A stretch of DNA of 60,659 bases from Isosphaeraceae bacterium (GTDB lineage Bacteria > Planctomycetota > Planctomycetia > Isosphaerales > Isosphaeraceae): contig JARLIH010000424.1 of the NCBI GenBank assembly GCA_031291845.1, positions 1 to 60,659 on the forward strand, in the 5' to 3' direction. The translations under genes and the position numbers were made by a program. The notes under the pieces were generated by a model. It was not told the origin of the DNA. It was given only the letters and a program-made list of their open reading frames with translations, and did no database searches. This document shows, in pieces, positions 49,155-58,213 of this stretch (the stretch's first letter is position 1; every line of letters begins with the position of its first letter).

Positions 49155-49337
49155 ATGAGATCGAGCGCACGCCCGACCGTTTTCTGCATGACTGCCCTGC
49201 TTTCGCTGTTCCTCATCTCAGGATGCGAGGGCGGCATTAACGCGGGCATGCCCAACGACGCCGGCGCCACGGTCAAACCGAGTCTGCCCCCCGAGCCGAG
49301 TGGCCCAGACTTGAAGGAGATCGCCAAGCGGAAATGA
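49155..49337 (+). CDS. Small lipoprotein
   Basis: A 60-residue lipoprotein with signal and lipobox LISGC (Cys24), then a short Gly/Pro-rich mature part ending in a basic tail. GGAG lies before ATG 49155. Small lipoproteins directly after DUF1559 genes are frequent in planctomycetes; their role is unknown. Confidence 0.8.
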   Translation: MRSSARPTVFCMTALLSLFLISGCEGGINAGMPNDAGATVKPSLPPEPSGPDLKEIAKRK

Positions 49338-49557
49338 CCCGACGTCGGCGCGGTGACCGGCGCGCCAGGACGCTGGTCACCGTCTCGGCGTTCTGATCCA
49401 GAACTCTTCGGCCCACGGCCGCTTCGAGCCTTGAAGTTCGGTCTCTCATTCCGATCGCCCCATCTTGCCCCGGCGCGGCCCAAGTCGTAGTCTGGTTCGG
49501 TTCGGCCGGCGCTGCATGCCGGCCCGCATGTTCTCCGGATTCGATGGGGTGACGGTG

Positions 49558-51894
49558 ATGCACGGACGTTGGTTCTGTCGGCCTGCGGCCCTTGGCGTTC
49601 TGCTGGCATGCGCAACGGCCTCGCGGGCCGACGAGCCCCGGCTGGCGGAGTATTTCGGGTTCCTCCCCGTCGAGATCTACAAGCTCGACACAAGGATCGC
49701 CGGCCTGCTGCTCAAGGATCTCGACGGCGACAAGACCAACGATATTGCCGTGGTCAACAACGGCCGCTCCCGCATCGACTTGCTTTTGAGCAGCAAGAAA
49801 GCAGAGAGCCCGGATGCCGGCGCGGAGAAGCCCGAGATCAACGAGGTGCCAAACGACCGGCGCATGCGGCTTGTCAGCGTGCCGGTCAACAAGGAGGTCG
49901 TGAGCCTTCAGGCGGGCGACTTCAACGGCGACGGCAAGCCCGACCTGGCCTTCTACGGCACGCCGGCCGAAATCACCGTGCTCTACAACGAAGGAAACGG
50001 CCGGTTCGGATCACCCTTGCGAATCAACTCGGGCGAGGCGATCGAGAGCGGCACCGCACTCGCCGTCGGCGACCTGGACCGGGACGGCCGCGACGACCTC
50101 GCGCTGCTCTGTGCGAACGAGCTGGTGCTCGTCTACCAGAAAACCAAAGGCAAGCTCAGCGAGCCGGAACGCTTGCCTCACACCGCGGCTAACCCGCGGA
50201 TGCTCCGGGCGGCCGACATGGACGGCGACGGGGCGGACGACCTGGTGACGCTGGACGGCAGCGATACCGACCCCATCCACATCCGCTTCGCCACCGAAGG
50301 GGGGCGCCTCGGACCCGAGCAGCGCTTTCAGGTCGAGACTCCCCGCGCCATCGCCTTCGGCAACATGGACGGCAAGAAGGGGACCGAGCTGCTGACGATC
50401 GAGAACCAGTCGGGTCGCGCCAAGGTCTTCACGCTCGACGAGGCAGACGAAGACGAAGGGGGCAAACGGGGCCGGCTCATCTTCTACCCGCTGCCGCACG
50501 GCGGTGAGCGCGGCCGGTCGCTGGATGTCGGCGACCTGGACGGCGATGGCCGGGTCGACGTAGTGGTGACCGACCCCGCCAACGCCCAGTTCCTGGTCTA
50601 TCGCCAGGGGGCGAAGTCAGGCCTGGGCGCGGGGCAGAATTTCCCGGGGCTCGTCGGCGGCAAGACCGTGAAGCTCGCGGACCTCGACGGCGATCGCAAA
50701 GATGAAGTCTACGTCCTCTCGGAGCAAGAGAAACAGATCGGCCGGAGCCTGCTGCAAGGGGGGCGGTTGTCGTTCCCGACCCCTCTGCCGGTGAGCGGCG
50801 AGCCGGTCGCGCTCGACGTGGGGGACCTCGACGGGGACAAGGTCCCCGAGGTCCTTTACGTCTCACGCACCCGCGCGAACGGCGCGGAGGCCTTTTCGCT
50901 CCGCGCAGTGAAGCGCGAGAAGTCGGGGACGTTCGTGCCGTTCCGCTGGGGCCCCGAGGACGACGTCTCGCTCAAGGGGTTGACCGGCGTCCCGCCGGCC
51001 TTGCGCATCCTGGACGTGAATCGCGACGGTCACGCGGATGTGTTGGTGTTCAATCCCTTCGGCCCGCCGACGCTGCTGCTCGGCCGCGCTGGGGAGCCGC
51101 CTGCACCCGCGGCGGGAAGCCTCGGGCCGCTTGGGGGTGTCACGCCCGCGGGCCTGAGCGTCGTGGACCTGAACGGCCCTGCGATTCTCGTCGCGCAGAA
51201 CACGTTCGCCCGCAGCTTGGTCCTCGACAAGGACGGACACTGGGAGGTGAAGGATCAGTACAACACCGAGCGTTCGTCATCGCAGGTCGTCGGCGCCTCG
51301 GCCCTCGACACGAACGGGGACGGGGTGAAGGACGTCGTGCTGCTGGACAAGAACTCGAAGTCGCTCATCTTCCTCGAGCTGAAGGACGGCGTGTACCGCC
51401 CAGGGGGCACGCTCTCCGTCGGCCCGCTCGACTTCCAGGGGATGCACGTTGCCGACTTCGACGGCGACGGTCGGGACGACCTGCTGCTAGCGGGCACCGA
51501 TCGCTTCGGGATCGTGCTCACCGGCCGCAAAGGCCAGCGCTTGAAAACGCTGGCGAGCTACGAATCCGACCGCACCGAGGCGAAGCTCGGCGATCTTGCC
51601 GCCGGTGATCTGAACGCCGACGGCCGCCCCGATGTCGCCATCACCGACGTCGGCGACCATTTCATGGAGATCGTCACGTACGCCGGCCAGGCCAACCTGG
51701 AGCGTGGTCTGGTCTTCAAGGTCTTCGAGCGCAAGAGCTACCGCGGCGGTCGCGATTCGATCGAGCCGCGCGACCTCGGCATCGCGGACGTGGACGGCGA
51801 CGGTCGCGAAGACCTCGTCCTGATCGTCCACGATCGCGTGCTCGTGTACCGGCAAGACGCCGGCAAGTCGGAGGAACCGGCGAAGGGGAAGTAA
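49558..51894 (+). CDS. Secreted FG-GAP/VCBS-type propeller protein
   Basis: A 778-residue exported protein with a signal peptide (residues about 1-23) and about 13 FG-GAP-like units. Each has an aspartate-rich loop of the DxDGDGxxDL type: DLDGDKTNDI, DFNGDGKPDL, DLDRDGRDDL, DMDGDGADDL, DLDGDGRVDV, DVNRDGHADV, DTNGDGVKDV, DFDGDGRDDL and DVDGDGREDL among them. These loops bind calcium in integrin-like propellers. It would form at least one seven-bladed propeller. The start is ATG 49558, before the signal peptide; an upstream open frame is not credible. The ligand is unknown. Confidence 0.88.
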   Translation: MHGRWFCRPAALGVLLACATASRADEPRLAEYFGFLPVEIYKLDTRIAGLLLKDLDGDKTNDIAVVNNGRSRIDLLLSSKKAESPDAGAEKPEINEVPNDRRMRLVSVPVNKEVVSLQAGDFNGDGKPDLAFYGTPAEITVLYNEGNGRFGSPLRINSGEAIESGTALAVGDLDRDGRDDLALLCANELVLVYQKTKGKLSEPERLPHTAANPRMLRAADMDGDGADDLVTLDGSDTDPIHIRFATEGGRLGPEQRFQVETPRAIAFGNMDGKKGTELLTIENQSGRAKVFTLDEADEDEGGKRGRLIFYPLPHGGERGRSLDVGDLDGDGRVDVVVTDPANAQFLVYRQGAKSGLGAGQNFPGLVGGKTVKLADLDGDRKDEVYVLSEQEKQIGRSLLQGGRLSFPTPLPVSGEPVALDVGDLDGDKVPEVLYVSRTRANGAEAFSLRAVKREKSGTFVPFRWGPEDDVSLKGLTGVPPALRILDVNRDGHADVLVFNPFGPPTLLLGRAGEPPAPAAGSLGPLGGVTPAGLSVVDLNGPAILVAQNTFARSLVLDKDGHWEVKDQYNTERSSSQVVGASALDTNGDGVKDVVLLDKNSKSLIFLELKDGVYRPGGTLSVGPLDFQGMHVADFDGDGRDDLLLAGTDRFGIVLTGRKGQRLKTLASYESDRTEAKLGDLAAGDLNADGRPDVAITDVGDHFMEIVTYAGQANLERGLVFKVFERKSYRGGRDSIEPRDLGIADVDGDGREDLVLIVHDRVLVYRQDAGKSEEPAKGK

Positions 51895-51922
51895 GGCGCG
51901 AGCACTGCGCATGGATGTGAAT

Positions 51923-52115
51923 CCTCTCCCGCCGGGAGAGGGTGGCCGCACAGCGGCCGGGTGAGGGCGAACCCGGACACGTGTCCGCGCGGCGCTGTCT
52001 CCCCCCCGCTGCGCCGGTATCAGTGGAGGGCGCAGGTTCAAGCGATTCACGGCACGCGCCCGCTCAGCGCCCTCATCCGGCCGCTGAGCGGCCGACCTCT
52101 CCGGGGGGGGAGAGG
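51923..52115. repeat. Long inverted repeat of the GGCCGGGTGAGGG family
   Basis: Left arm CCTCTCCC...GGCCGCACAGCGGCCGGGTGAGGGCG and right arm CGCCCTCATCCGGCCGCTGAGCGG...CTCTCC pair imperfectly over about 45 bases, with further small hairpins in the centre. It resembles the element at 21132-21246 and lies between convergent genes. Confidence 0.65.
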
Positions 52116-52153
52116 TGATCAGAGCAGTGGTCAGTCAGCAGGCTGTACAATCG

Positions 52154-52648
52154 CTACGGCTTGGCCGCCTCGATTACCAAATCGATAGCCGCGAAGTGCT
52201 CGTGATCGCTGCCGGTCTGGCGGCTCTCGACGCGGACGAGATACGCGCCTGGCGCGTCGATCTTGAACGTGTTCCGCTGCCCGGCCTTCGCGCCCGGCTT
52301 GAAGTCCATTTCGAAGGCCGACTCCTGGACGACGTCTTCACCGAGCTCGGGAATCTCCTTCTGGCCGACCTTTTCCTGCCGCGCGACGTAAAAGTGGACG
52401 ACAACGTTCTCCAGCGTTTTATGCGGGTAAACGTTCGTGAACATCCACTGGACCTTGATCGGCTCGTTGACCTTCGCGTGGACGACCGGCCGGGGGTTCT
52501 TGCCCGACGCGGGGGGGGTTTGGTCCATGTAGGCGGTCCTTTGCTCCTTCGGACCCGCCACGTCGAGGTTGATCTTCGCGTGTTCGGCCCGCGCCTCGAG
52601 TCCGGCCAAGGCGAATCCCCAAAGCGCCAGTGCGACGACCCGCTTCAT
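52154..52648 (-). CDS. Exported protein of unknown function
   Basis: A 164-residue protein with a signal peptide (MKRVVALALWGFALAGLEARA) and a beta-sandwich-like body ending DAPGAYLVRVESRQTGSDHEHFAAIDLVIEA. GGAGG lies eight bases before ATG 52648. It is divergent from the next small gene and convergent with the FG-GAP gene. No family was recognised. Confidence 0.75.
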   Translation of the reverse strand: MKRVVALALWGFALAGLEARAEHAKINLDVAGPKEQRTAYMDQTPPASGKNPRPVVHAKVNEPIKVQWMFTNVYPHKTLENVVVHFYVARQEKVGQKEIPELGEDVVQESAFEMDFKPGAKAGQRNTFKIDAPGAYLVRVESRQTGSDHEHFAAIDLVIEAAKP

Positions 52649-52855
52649 TTCCCGGTCCTCCCCGCATGTTCGGAATAAGCGCCGGGACCCGTCCCGACCG
52701 CAAACTTGATAGAACCATCGTATCCGCACGATGTGGTTCGAACTAGCGCCGGTCGGGATGAACGCCGGCGCCATGCCGGCCGAATACGGTGATAACGTCC
52801 CGTTGCGGCCGCGTTGGACCGCCGGGGCGAACCCCGTCCGGAGGGCGCATCGACC

Positions 52856-53176
52856 ATGTCGCGACGTGACCCCAAGCACCCGCTTTGCACCGTTCTGGCC
52901 GCTTCGCTGCTCCTCGGTGTGGTGCCGGCCTGCAGCGCATCGGGCTTCCGGTCGCGCCGCGCCCCGGTGGCGGAGCCGGACGGTTCCGGAAACATCGTCT
53001 ACCGCCCGGTCTACCCGCCGATCCTGCCGCGGGCCAAGGCCATTTACCCGGGGGGCTATGCCGGCACCGTCTACCCGCCCCTGGGAACCGGCCGGGCGCT
53101 CAACCCGACCGGTTACACGGCGCAGCCCGAAGTCACCAGCCCCCGGCATCACAAGTGGGGATGGTGGCGGCACTGA
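52856..53176 (+). CDS. Small proline/tyrosine-rich putative lipoprotein
   Basis: A 106-residue protein with a signal ending VVPAC, a fair lipobox, then a Pro/Tyr/Gly-rich mature part (YRPVYPPILP, YPGGYAGTVYPPLG) and a His/Trp-rich end. GGAGGG lies ten bases before ATG 52856. Such composition suits a cell-wall or surface-attached protein; function unknown. Confidence 0.65.
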   Translation: MSRRDPKHPLCTVLAASLLLGVVPACSASGFRSRRAPVAEPDGSGNIVYRPVYPPILPRAKAIYPGGYAGTVYPPLGTGRALNPTGYTAQPEVTSPRHHKWGWWRH

Positions 53177-53324
53177 TTTTTCGGCGTCCTCTTGGACCTG
53201 AACCCGCACGTCTGACTACAATTTCAGCACGGACGGAGGACAAGGTACGTCGGGACGCCGAACCGGCCAAAACGCTTCGTCCCCCCGGCGTCACGACCGA
53301 GGTGACGAAAGGACGGTCCGACCG

Positions 53325-54389
53325 ATGCGCTCGGGCGAGTTGAGAATCGCGATCATCGGCGCGGGCCAGATCACGCGCAACAAGCACATCCCCGGGCTCA
53401 AGTCCATTCCCGGGGTGCGCATCGTGGGCGTCTGCAACCAGCGCAGAGAAAGCTCATCGCGTGTGGCCCGCGAGTTCGACATCCCCCGGGTCTACAGCTC
53501 CTGGGAGAACGCGATCGAGGACGAGGAGGTCGACGCCGTCCTGATCGGCGCGTGGCCGTACCTGCACTGCCCCGTCACGCTCGCGGCGTTCGACGCCGAC
53601 AAACACGTGCTGACCCAGGCCCGCATGGCGATGAACGCCCGCGAAGCCCAGCGCATGTACGACCGCTCCAAGGAGTGCCCCCACCTCACCGCGATGATCG
53701 TCCCCAGCCCCTACGGTCTGACGGGGGACGCCTACGTGCGCTCCCTGATCGACGGCGGCTTTCTCGGCACGCTCCGCGAGGTCCACGTTCACGGCCTGAC
53801 CAGCGACCTCGCCGATCCGAAAACCCCGCTGAGCTGGCGGCAAATGACCAAGTACTCGGGTTTCAACATGCTCACGCTCGGCATCCTGTTCGAGACCGCC
53901 GCGCGCTGGACACCCCAGGTCAACCGGGTATTCGCCTATGCGTCGAAGCTCGTCCCAGTCCGGCTCGACCCCGAGACCGGCAAGCCGGCCCGCGTGGGAA
54001 CCCCCGACAGCGTCCAGGTTCTCACCGCACATGAAGGGGGCGCGTGCGGCACCTACCGGTTCAGCGGAGTCGTCTGCCACGGCACCGGCATGGGTGTGGC
54101 TCTCCACGGGAGCGACGGGACCCTCGTCTACGACCTCGTCCGCGACGAGATCCGAGGCGCCAAGCGGGGAGCGCCGCTCGAGGCGATGCCGGTCCCCGAC
54201 GACCTTCGCGGCGGCTGGCAAGTCGAGTCCGACTTTGTCGCGGCGGTACGCGGCGAACGCGCGGTCTCCCACACGACGTTCGCCCAAGGCGTGCGCTACA
54301 TGCAGTTCACCGAGGCCGTCGCGCGCAGCTCACGACACCAGCACCCGGTGTTGCTGCCGTTGCAGGAATTCTCGAACCCGAGCCTTTGA
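53325..54389 (+). CDS. Divergent Gfo/Idh/MocA protein lacking the EKP lysine
   Basis: A 354-residue cytoplasmic protein with the Rossmann motif IAIIGAGQITRNKH and the two-domain Gfo/Idh/MocA fold. At the spot where family members have EKP (nicotinamide-binding lysine) it reads DKHVLTQARMAMN, so Gln-Ala-Arg replaces Glu-Lys-Pro. That suggests altered or lost oxidoreductase activity. The second half (GFNMLTLGILFETAARW) is also divergent. ATG 53325 begins the family's first strand. It stands alone, convergent with the ABC-2 permease. Confidence 0.8.
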   Translation: MRSGELRIAIIGAGQITRNKHIPGLKSIPGVRIVGVCNQRRESSSRVAREFDIPRVYSSWENAIEDEEVDAVLIGAWPYLHCPVTLAAFDADKHVLTQARMAMNAREAQRMYDRSKECPHLTAMIVPSPYGLTGDAYVRSLIDGGFLGTLREVHVHGLTSDLADPKTPLSWRQMTKYSGFNMLTLGILFETAARWTPQVNRVFAYASKLVPVRLDPETGKPARVGTPDSVQVLTAHEGGACGTYRFSGVVCHGTGMGVALHGSDGTLVYDLVRDEIRGAKRGAPLEAMPVPDDLRGGWQVESDFVAAVRGERAVSHTTFAQGVRYMQFTEAVARSSRHQHPVLLPLQEFSNPSL

Positions 54390-54427
54390 GGACGAAGGGA
54401 CACGACAAGGCGAGACGACGGGAAAGA

Positions 54428-54490
54428 CCGCTCGCTCGCGCTGCGTGCTGGTACAGGCATCCGCGATGAGCACGAAACGCAAGCGAGCGG
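54428..54490. repeat. Inverted repeat related to the CGAAGCGCAAGCGAGG family
   Basis: Arms 54428-54449 and 54469-54490 pair at 19 of 22 bases around a 19-base loop and share the GCAAGCGAG core with the palindrome at 37045-37102. It lies between convergent genes and may serve as a terminator. Confidence 0.6.
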
Positions 54491-54655
54491 CTGTTCTTTA
54501 GCCCTGTGCCGGATCGTTGTTGAAGGAACTGGCTGGAGAGCCATCTCCGGTTCTACTGAACGGCGCGGATTGGGCCGGCGCAACACCATGCGATGCGCTC
54601 GGGTGTGTCCATCCCGCCCTGTTCCCCAGCCGTCACTGCCCGGCCCGCACGCGGC

Positions 54656-56419
54656 TCACACCATGGGCATGTCGTCGAGTTCGAGGATCGGCAACGGCTT
54701 GGCCCGCGACGGCGGCCGGACCAGGCGCAGGCGTTGGCCTTCGCCGACCCGGCCCAGGCAGAGGTCGAACGTCGCGAGGGTCGCCGCGAGGAGCCCGGCG
54801 GCGGTCAGTCCGTGGACGAACGTCCAGAACAGCTCGAAACGGGGCACGACATTACGAAACTCGACCGGCCCGCCGAATTGGTCGCCAGCGGCGAGCGTCC
54901 CGAACGCGACGCCGAAAAAGGGGCTGCCCATCGCCAGGCCGGGACCGAAAAAGTTGTCTCCCTGAAAGAGGGCGACCACCAGGAACACCCAGGCGACCGT
55001 GACCAGGACGTAGATCGCCACCGTGATTCCGACGGCCCGGCCCAGTCGCGGGACCCACGTAGCGAGCGCCAGGCCAAGGCTGGTGATCCCCGCGCCATAG
55101 GCCAGAAGGATGAGGAAGAGCAGCACGACATGCCCCCAGCGCCCCGAGTTCGCGGCGACGAACGCCGCGGTGAACAGGGGGAGGAGCGCCAGCCGGGGCA
55201 CCGTGCGAAACGTGCCCCACCATTTGCCCCAGAGAATGCTGGACGTCGACAACGGAGTGGCCAGCAGCACGTCGAGGCTGCCCCGCACCCGCTCCTCGGC
55301 CAAGCTCGTTGCCGCGGAGACTCTCAGAAGGAGCATCCCGATCGACGTGACAAAAGCGCTCACGAGCGCGGGAACCTCGCGCCCCGGTCCGTTTCGTCCG
55401 CGCACGAACGCCGACAGGGCGAGGAGCGTGGCGCCGATCGCGCCTGCGAGATAGATCGCCCAGATCACGCGAGACCACCGAGACGGCCGCCTTCGGTGCC
55501 ATTCGCGCCAGAGGACGGGGTTCCCGTCGAGCGACGGCGCGGGCCAGCCGGTAACGCGCGGCATCGATACGCCAGGGATGCCCCGCCTCTGTCTGAGGGA
55601 TTCCGGCCGGCCCGACTGCCGCAGCGCCACCGCGCGGACCCGCCGGACCGAGAGGAGGGCCAGCAGCGCCGAGAGCACCAGGCAAACCGTAAGGAACACG
55701 AGCGAAATGAATACCGTCACCTGGCCCGGCTCGTTGTAACGGGCCAGGACCAAGTAGTAAGGGTTCGTGAATTTCAAGGGATCGAGCACGCTCGTCCGGC
55801 TGAACCCCAGCTCCCAGAGCACCCAAGCCCCAACCGGCGCGAACGACAGCCAGGCGACCCACACGACATAGGTCGCCATCAGCACTTCGTGGGTCTTCCG
55901 CCCCCATACGGAGAGCGTCAGCGCGAGCGCGGAGCCGAGAACGGCGACCCCAATCAGGATGAGGAACGCGCCGCCCAGCGCATACGGGTCAATGCCGCCG
56001 AGCAGGGTTCCCAGGGCCATCACCGGCAAGACGCAGCAGACCATTCCCACGGTCGGCACGAGGCGCGCGGCGAGCTTGCCGAGCACGATCTCGGCGTCCG
56101 ACAGGTCCGTCGCCAGGAGGTGGTCGAGCGTGCCCCGCGCCTTGTCCAGGCAGATCGACCCCGCGGTCGCCGCCGGCGCCGACAGGAAAACGAGCGCCAG
56201 GGCCACTCCGACGATCGCGTTGTAGAAGGACTGCCCGACAGCGGCCTGGGACTGAATGGTCGGAAACGTGCGGCCCGCGACCTCCGTCGACCAGATCAGC
56301 GCCACGGCCGCCAGGAGCGACGCCACGAAGAGGGACCGCAATGCGTAGACCTGCCAGCGCCGGCTGTTAACCAGCGACTCGTACGCAAAAACGGGCCCGA
56401 GCCCCCAACGTGTCGCCAT
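54656..56419 (-). CDS. Internally duplicated ABC-2-type permease
   Basis: A 587-residue membrane protein with about 12 hydrophobic segments. The halves share a signature: SICLDKARGTLDHLLATDLS...IVLGK and SLAEERVRGSLDVLLATPLS...ILWGK. This E-x-RGTLD-LLATPLS element is typical of ABC-2 permeases (GldF-like), which normally carry it once and dimerise, so this protein looks like a fused pair. ATG 56419 follows GGAGACG by nine bases. No ATPase gene lies next to it. A role in exporting a polymer or in gliding-like functions is only a guess. Confidence 0.8.
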   Translation of the reverse strand: MATRWGLGPVFAYESLVNSRRWQVYALRSLFVASLLAAVALIWSTEVAGRTFPTIQSQAAVGQSFYNAIVGVALALVFLSAPAATAGSICLDKARGTLDHLLATDLSDAEIVLGKLAARLVPTVGMVCCVLPVMALGTLLGGIDPYALGGAFLILIGVAVLGSALALTLSVWGRKTHEVLMATYVVWVAWLSFAPVGAWVLWELGFSRTSVLDPLKFTNPYYLVLARYNEPGQVTVFISLVFLTVCLVLSALLALLSVRRVRAVALRQSGRPESLRQRRGIPGVSMPRVTGWPAPSLDGNPVLWREWHRRRPSRWSRVIWAIYLAGAIGATLLALSAFVRGRNGPGREVPALVSAFVTSIGMLLLRVSAATSLAEERVRGSLDVLLATPLSTSSILWGKWWGTFRTVPRLALLPLFTAAFVAANSGRWGHVVLLFLILLAYGAGITSLGLALATWVPRLGRAVGITVAIYVLVTVAWVFLVVALFQGDNFFGPGLAMGSPFFGVAFGTLAAGDQFGGPVEFRNVVPRFELFWTFVHGLTAAGLLAATLATFDLCLGRVGEGQRLRLVRPPSRAKPLPILELDDMPMV

Positions 56420-56512
56420 GAGCATCGTCTCCGACAGTCCACCCGGGCGCGGCCACTCAACCCGTACTTCGCGCGCGGGCACGATTTCTTGCCGAAAAGC
56501 GAGCGAGCGCGG

Positions 56513-58213
56513 CTACGGCCTTCCCAATCGACGAAGCGCCCAGGCCGCTAGCAGGCCCGCCGAGGCGATCGCCGCCAGCATGACGAGCGCGACCCCCGCG
56601 AGATGGCTTTCGACCCCCGTGTGGAGCAAGCTCCAGACCAGGAGCGAAAGAGTCGTCTGTCCGAGTCGGAGCGGCGGTGAAGCGATGTTCGACGCCGGCA
56701 GTTCGCCGAGCCCCAGCGCGAACGCGACGCCCCACGCGGCCAGCACGGCCCCGCCGGTCAGCGGTAGCGCCACGTGAACAATCTGGCCCCCTGGCCCGTG
56801 CCCGTCGAGCGCGGCCGCTTCGAGGTGTTCCGACGGGACCGAACGGACCGCCGGCCAGAGCACCAGCAGGGCGTAAGGGAGCGTCCGGACGACCATCGCG
56901 AACACGATCATCAGCGGCGAGTCGCTCAGCACGCGCAATAGGGGGACCAAAACCCCCAGCGCCGGCAGGTCGTGCGACGCGACGGCGGCCCACTCGGGCC
57001 CGTAGGCAATCTTGAGCGCCAGGCCCGCGATCGGCCCCGGGACCGACAGCAAAAGCGCCAGCGACCCGGCGACCGCCCACCGCCAGATTCCCGGGCGCCG
57101 GGTCACCCAGGCGAACGCCCAGGCGAGCGCGACCGTCGCGGAGGCCGCCAGCGCGGCCCAGAGCGTGCTCTCGACGAGCGGCCCCTGCACCTCGCGCGCG
57201 GCACGCTGCATCGTCCCGAGCAGGCCCGCGATCGACCAGTGCGGCGCCATCCCCTGCGCGGCGCGCCCGCCGACCCGCCCCGCCCGCCAAACCAGGCCGT
57301 AAAGCGGCAGTGCGACCACGTTCCCCGCGAGCAAGACGAGGCCCAGCCCCAACGGGATCCGCCAGCGCCCCAGCGCCCAGACCCGCGCCCGGGCGGCCGA
57401 CGAGGCCAGGCGCGCCGGATCGGAGCGCAGCAGCCCGCGTGCCGCGAGCAGGACGCACGCGCCGAGCACCACCATCGGCGGCAACGCGACGATCGCAGCC
57501 TTCGCCCCCTGGCCGAGGATGAGCTGGAGGTACGACTCCTCAGCGTAGGAGCGGACCTGGAGCAAGTCGGTCACGGTCATATCGCCGGCCGTGAGCACCG
57601 CCACGGCGAGCGCAGCACCCAGGAGCGCACCCAGGCTGCGCCGGAGCGAGACCCGCCACAACACCCGCCAGGCCGGCATGTCGAGCAGGGCCGACTCCTC
57701 GAGTTCCCGCTCGACCGTGCGCAGGCCCACGCCCGTGATGAGCACGACCCAGGGAAGCGCGAACAGCGCGTGGACGAACGCCGCGCCCGGGAGCCGGACC
57801 AGGATCGGGGTCGAACCGACCGCCTGCATCCGGCCGGCGTTGCCGATCGTTCCCAGCCACGCGGTCGCGTGCAGCGGCAGCGGCACAAATAACACCAGCG
57901 CGAGCAGCCCCAGGAGCACCCGTCGCCCCCATACATCCGTGCGAAAGAGCAGGATCGCCAGCAACACGCCCGGCGGGAGGACGAGCGCCTCGGTCATCAG
58001 CACGAGGGAGACCGTCGTGCGCGCGAGCGCCAGCGGCCGCTGCACGCGCCCCGCTTCGAGGTCGGCCGCCGAGGGGACCATCAGGCCTCCTCCCCCGTCT
58101 GGCTCCCTCGCGCCTGCGGCGAGCACGGTCGCCAGCGCGGGCCAGCCGATGACCGCCAACCACGCGATCAACAGCGCCAACCGACCCAGCCGCGCCGCGG
58201 CCCGGTCACTCAC
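56513..58213 (-). CDS. Fused two-domain ABC permease of the FbpB/ThiP type
   Basis: A 566-residue protein with two copies of the BPD_transp_1 permease domain. Each carries the EAA-like cytoplasmic loop: EESALLDMPAWRVLWRVSLR in the first half and EAAALDGHGPGGQIVHVALP in the second. Fused permeases like this serve iron(III) (FbpB) or thiamine (ThiP) importers. No binding protein or ATPase lies nearby, so the substrate is open. The GTG start lies in the end of the isomerase gene (8-base overlap), so the two are coupled. Confidence 0.85.
   Translation of the reverse strand: MSDRAAARLGRLALLIAWLAVIGWPALATVLAAGAREPDGGGGLMVPSAADLEAGRVQRPLALARTTVSLVLMTEALVLPPGVLLAILLFRTDVWGRRVLLGLLALVLFVPLPLHATAWLGTIGNAGRMQAVGSTPILVRLPGAAFVHALFALPWVVLITGVGLRTVERELEESALLDMPAWRVLWRVSLRRSLGALLGAALAVAVLTAGDMTVTDLLQVRSYAEESYLQLILGQGAKAAIVALPPMVVLGACVLLAARGLLRSDPARLASSAARARVWALGRWRIPLGLGLVLLAGNVVALPLYGLVWRAGRVGGRAAQGMAPHWSIAGLLGTMQRAAREVQGPLVESTLWAALAASATVALAWAFAWVTRRPGIWRWAVAGSLALLLSVPGPIAGLALKIAYGPEWAAVASHDLPALGVLVPLLRVLSDSPLMIVFAMVVRTLPYALLVLWPAVRSVPSEHLEAAALDGHGPGGQIVHVALPLTGGAVLAAWGVAFALGLGELPASNIASPPLRLGQTTLSLLVWSLLHTGVESHLAGVALVMLAAIASAGLLAAWALRRLGRP

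Noticed and set aside
54593..56551. 652-codon plus-strand frame opposite the ABC-2 permease
   Set aside because: Composition (Arg, Gln, His, Asp, Pro) is typical of antisense frames; the minus strand encodes proper membrane helices.
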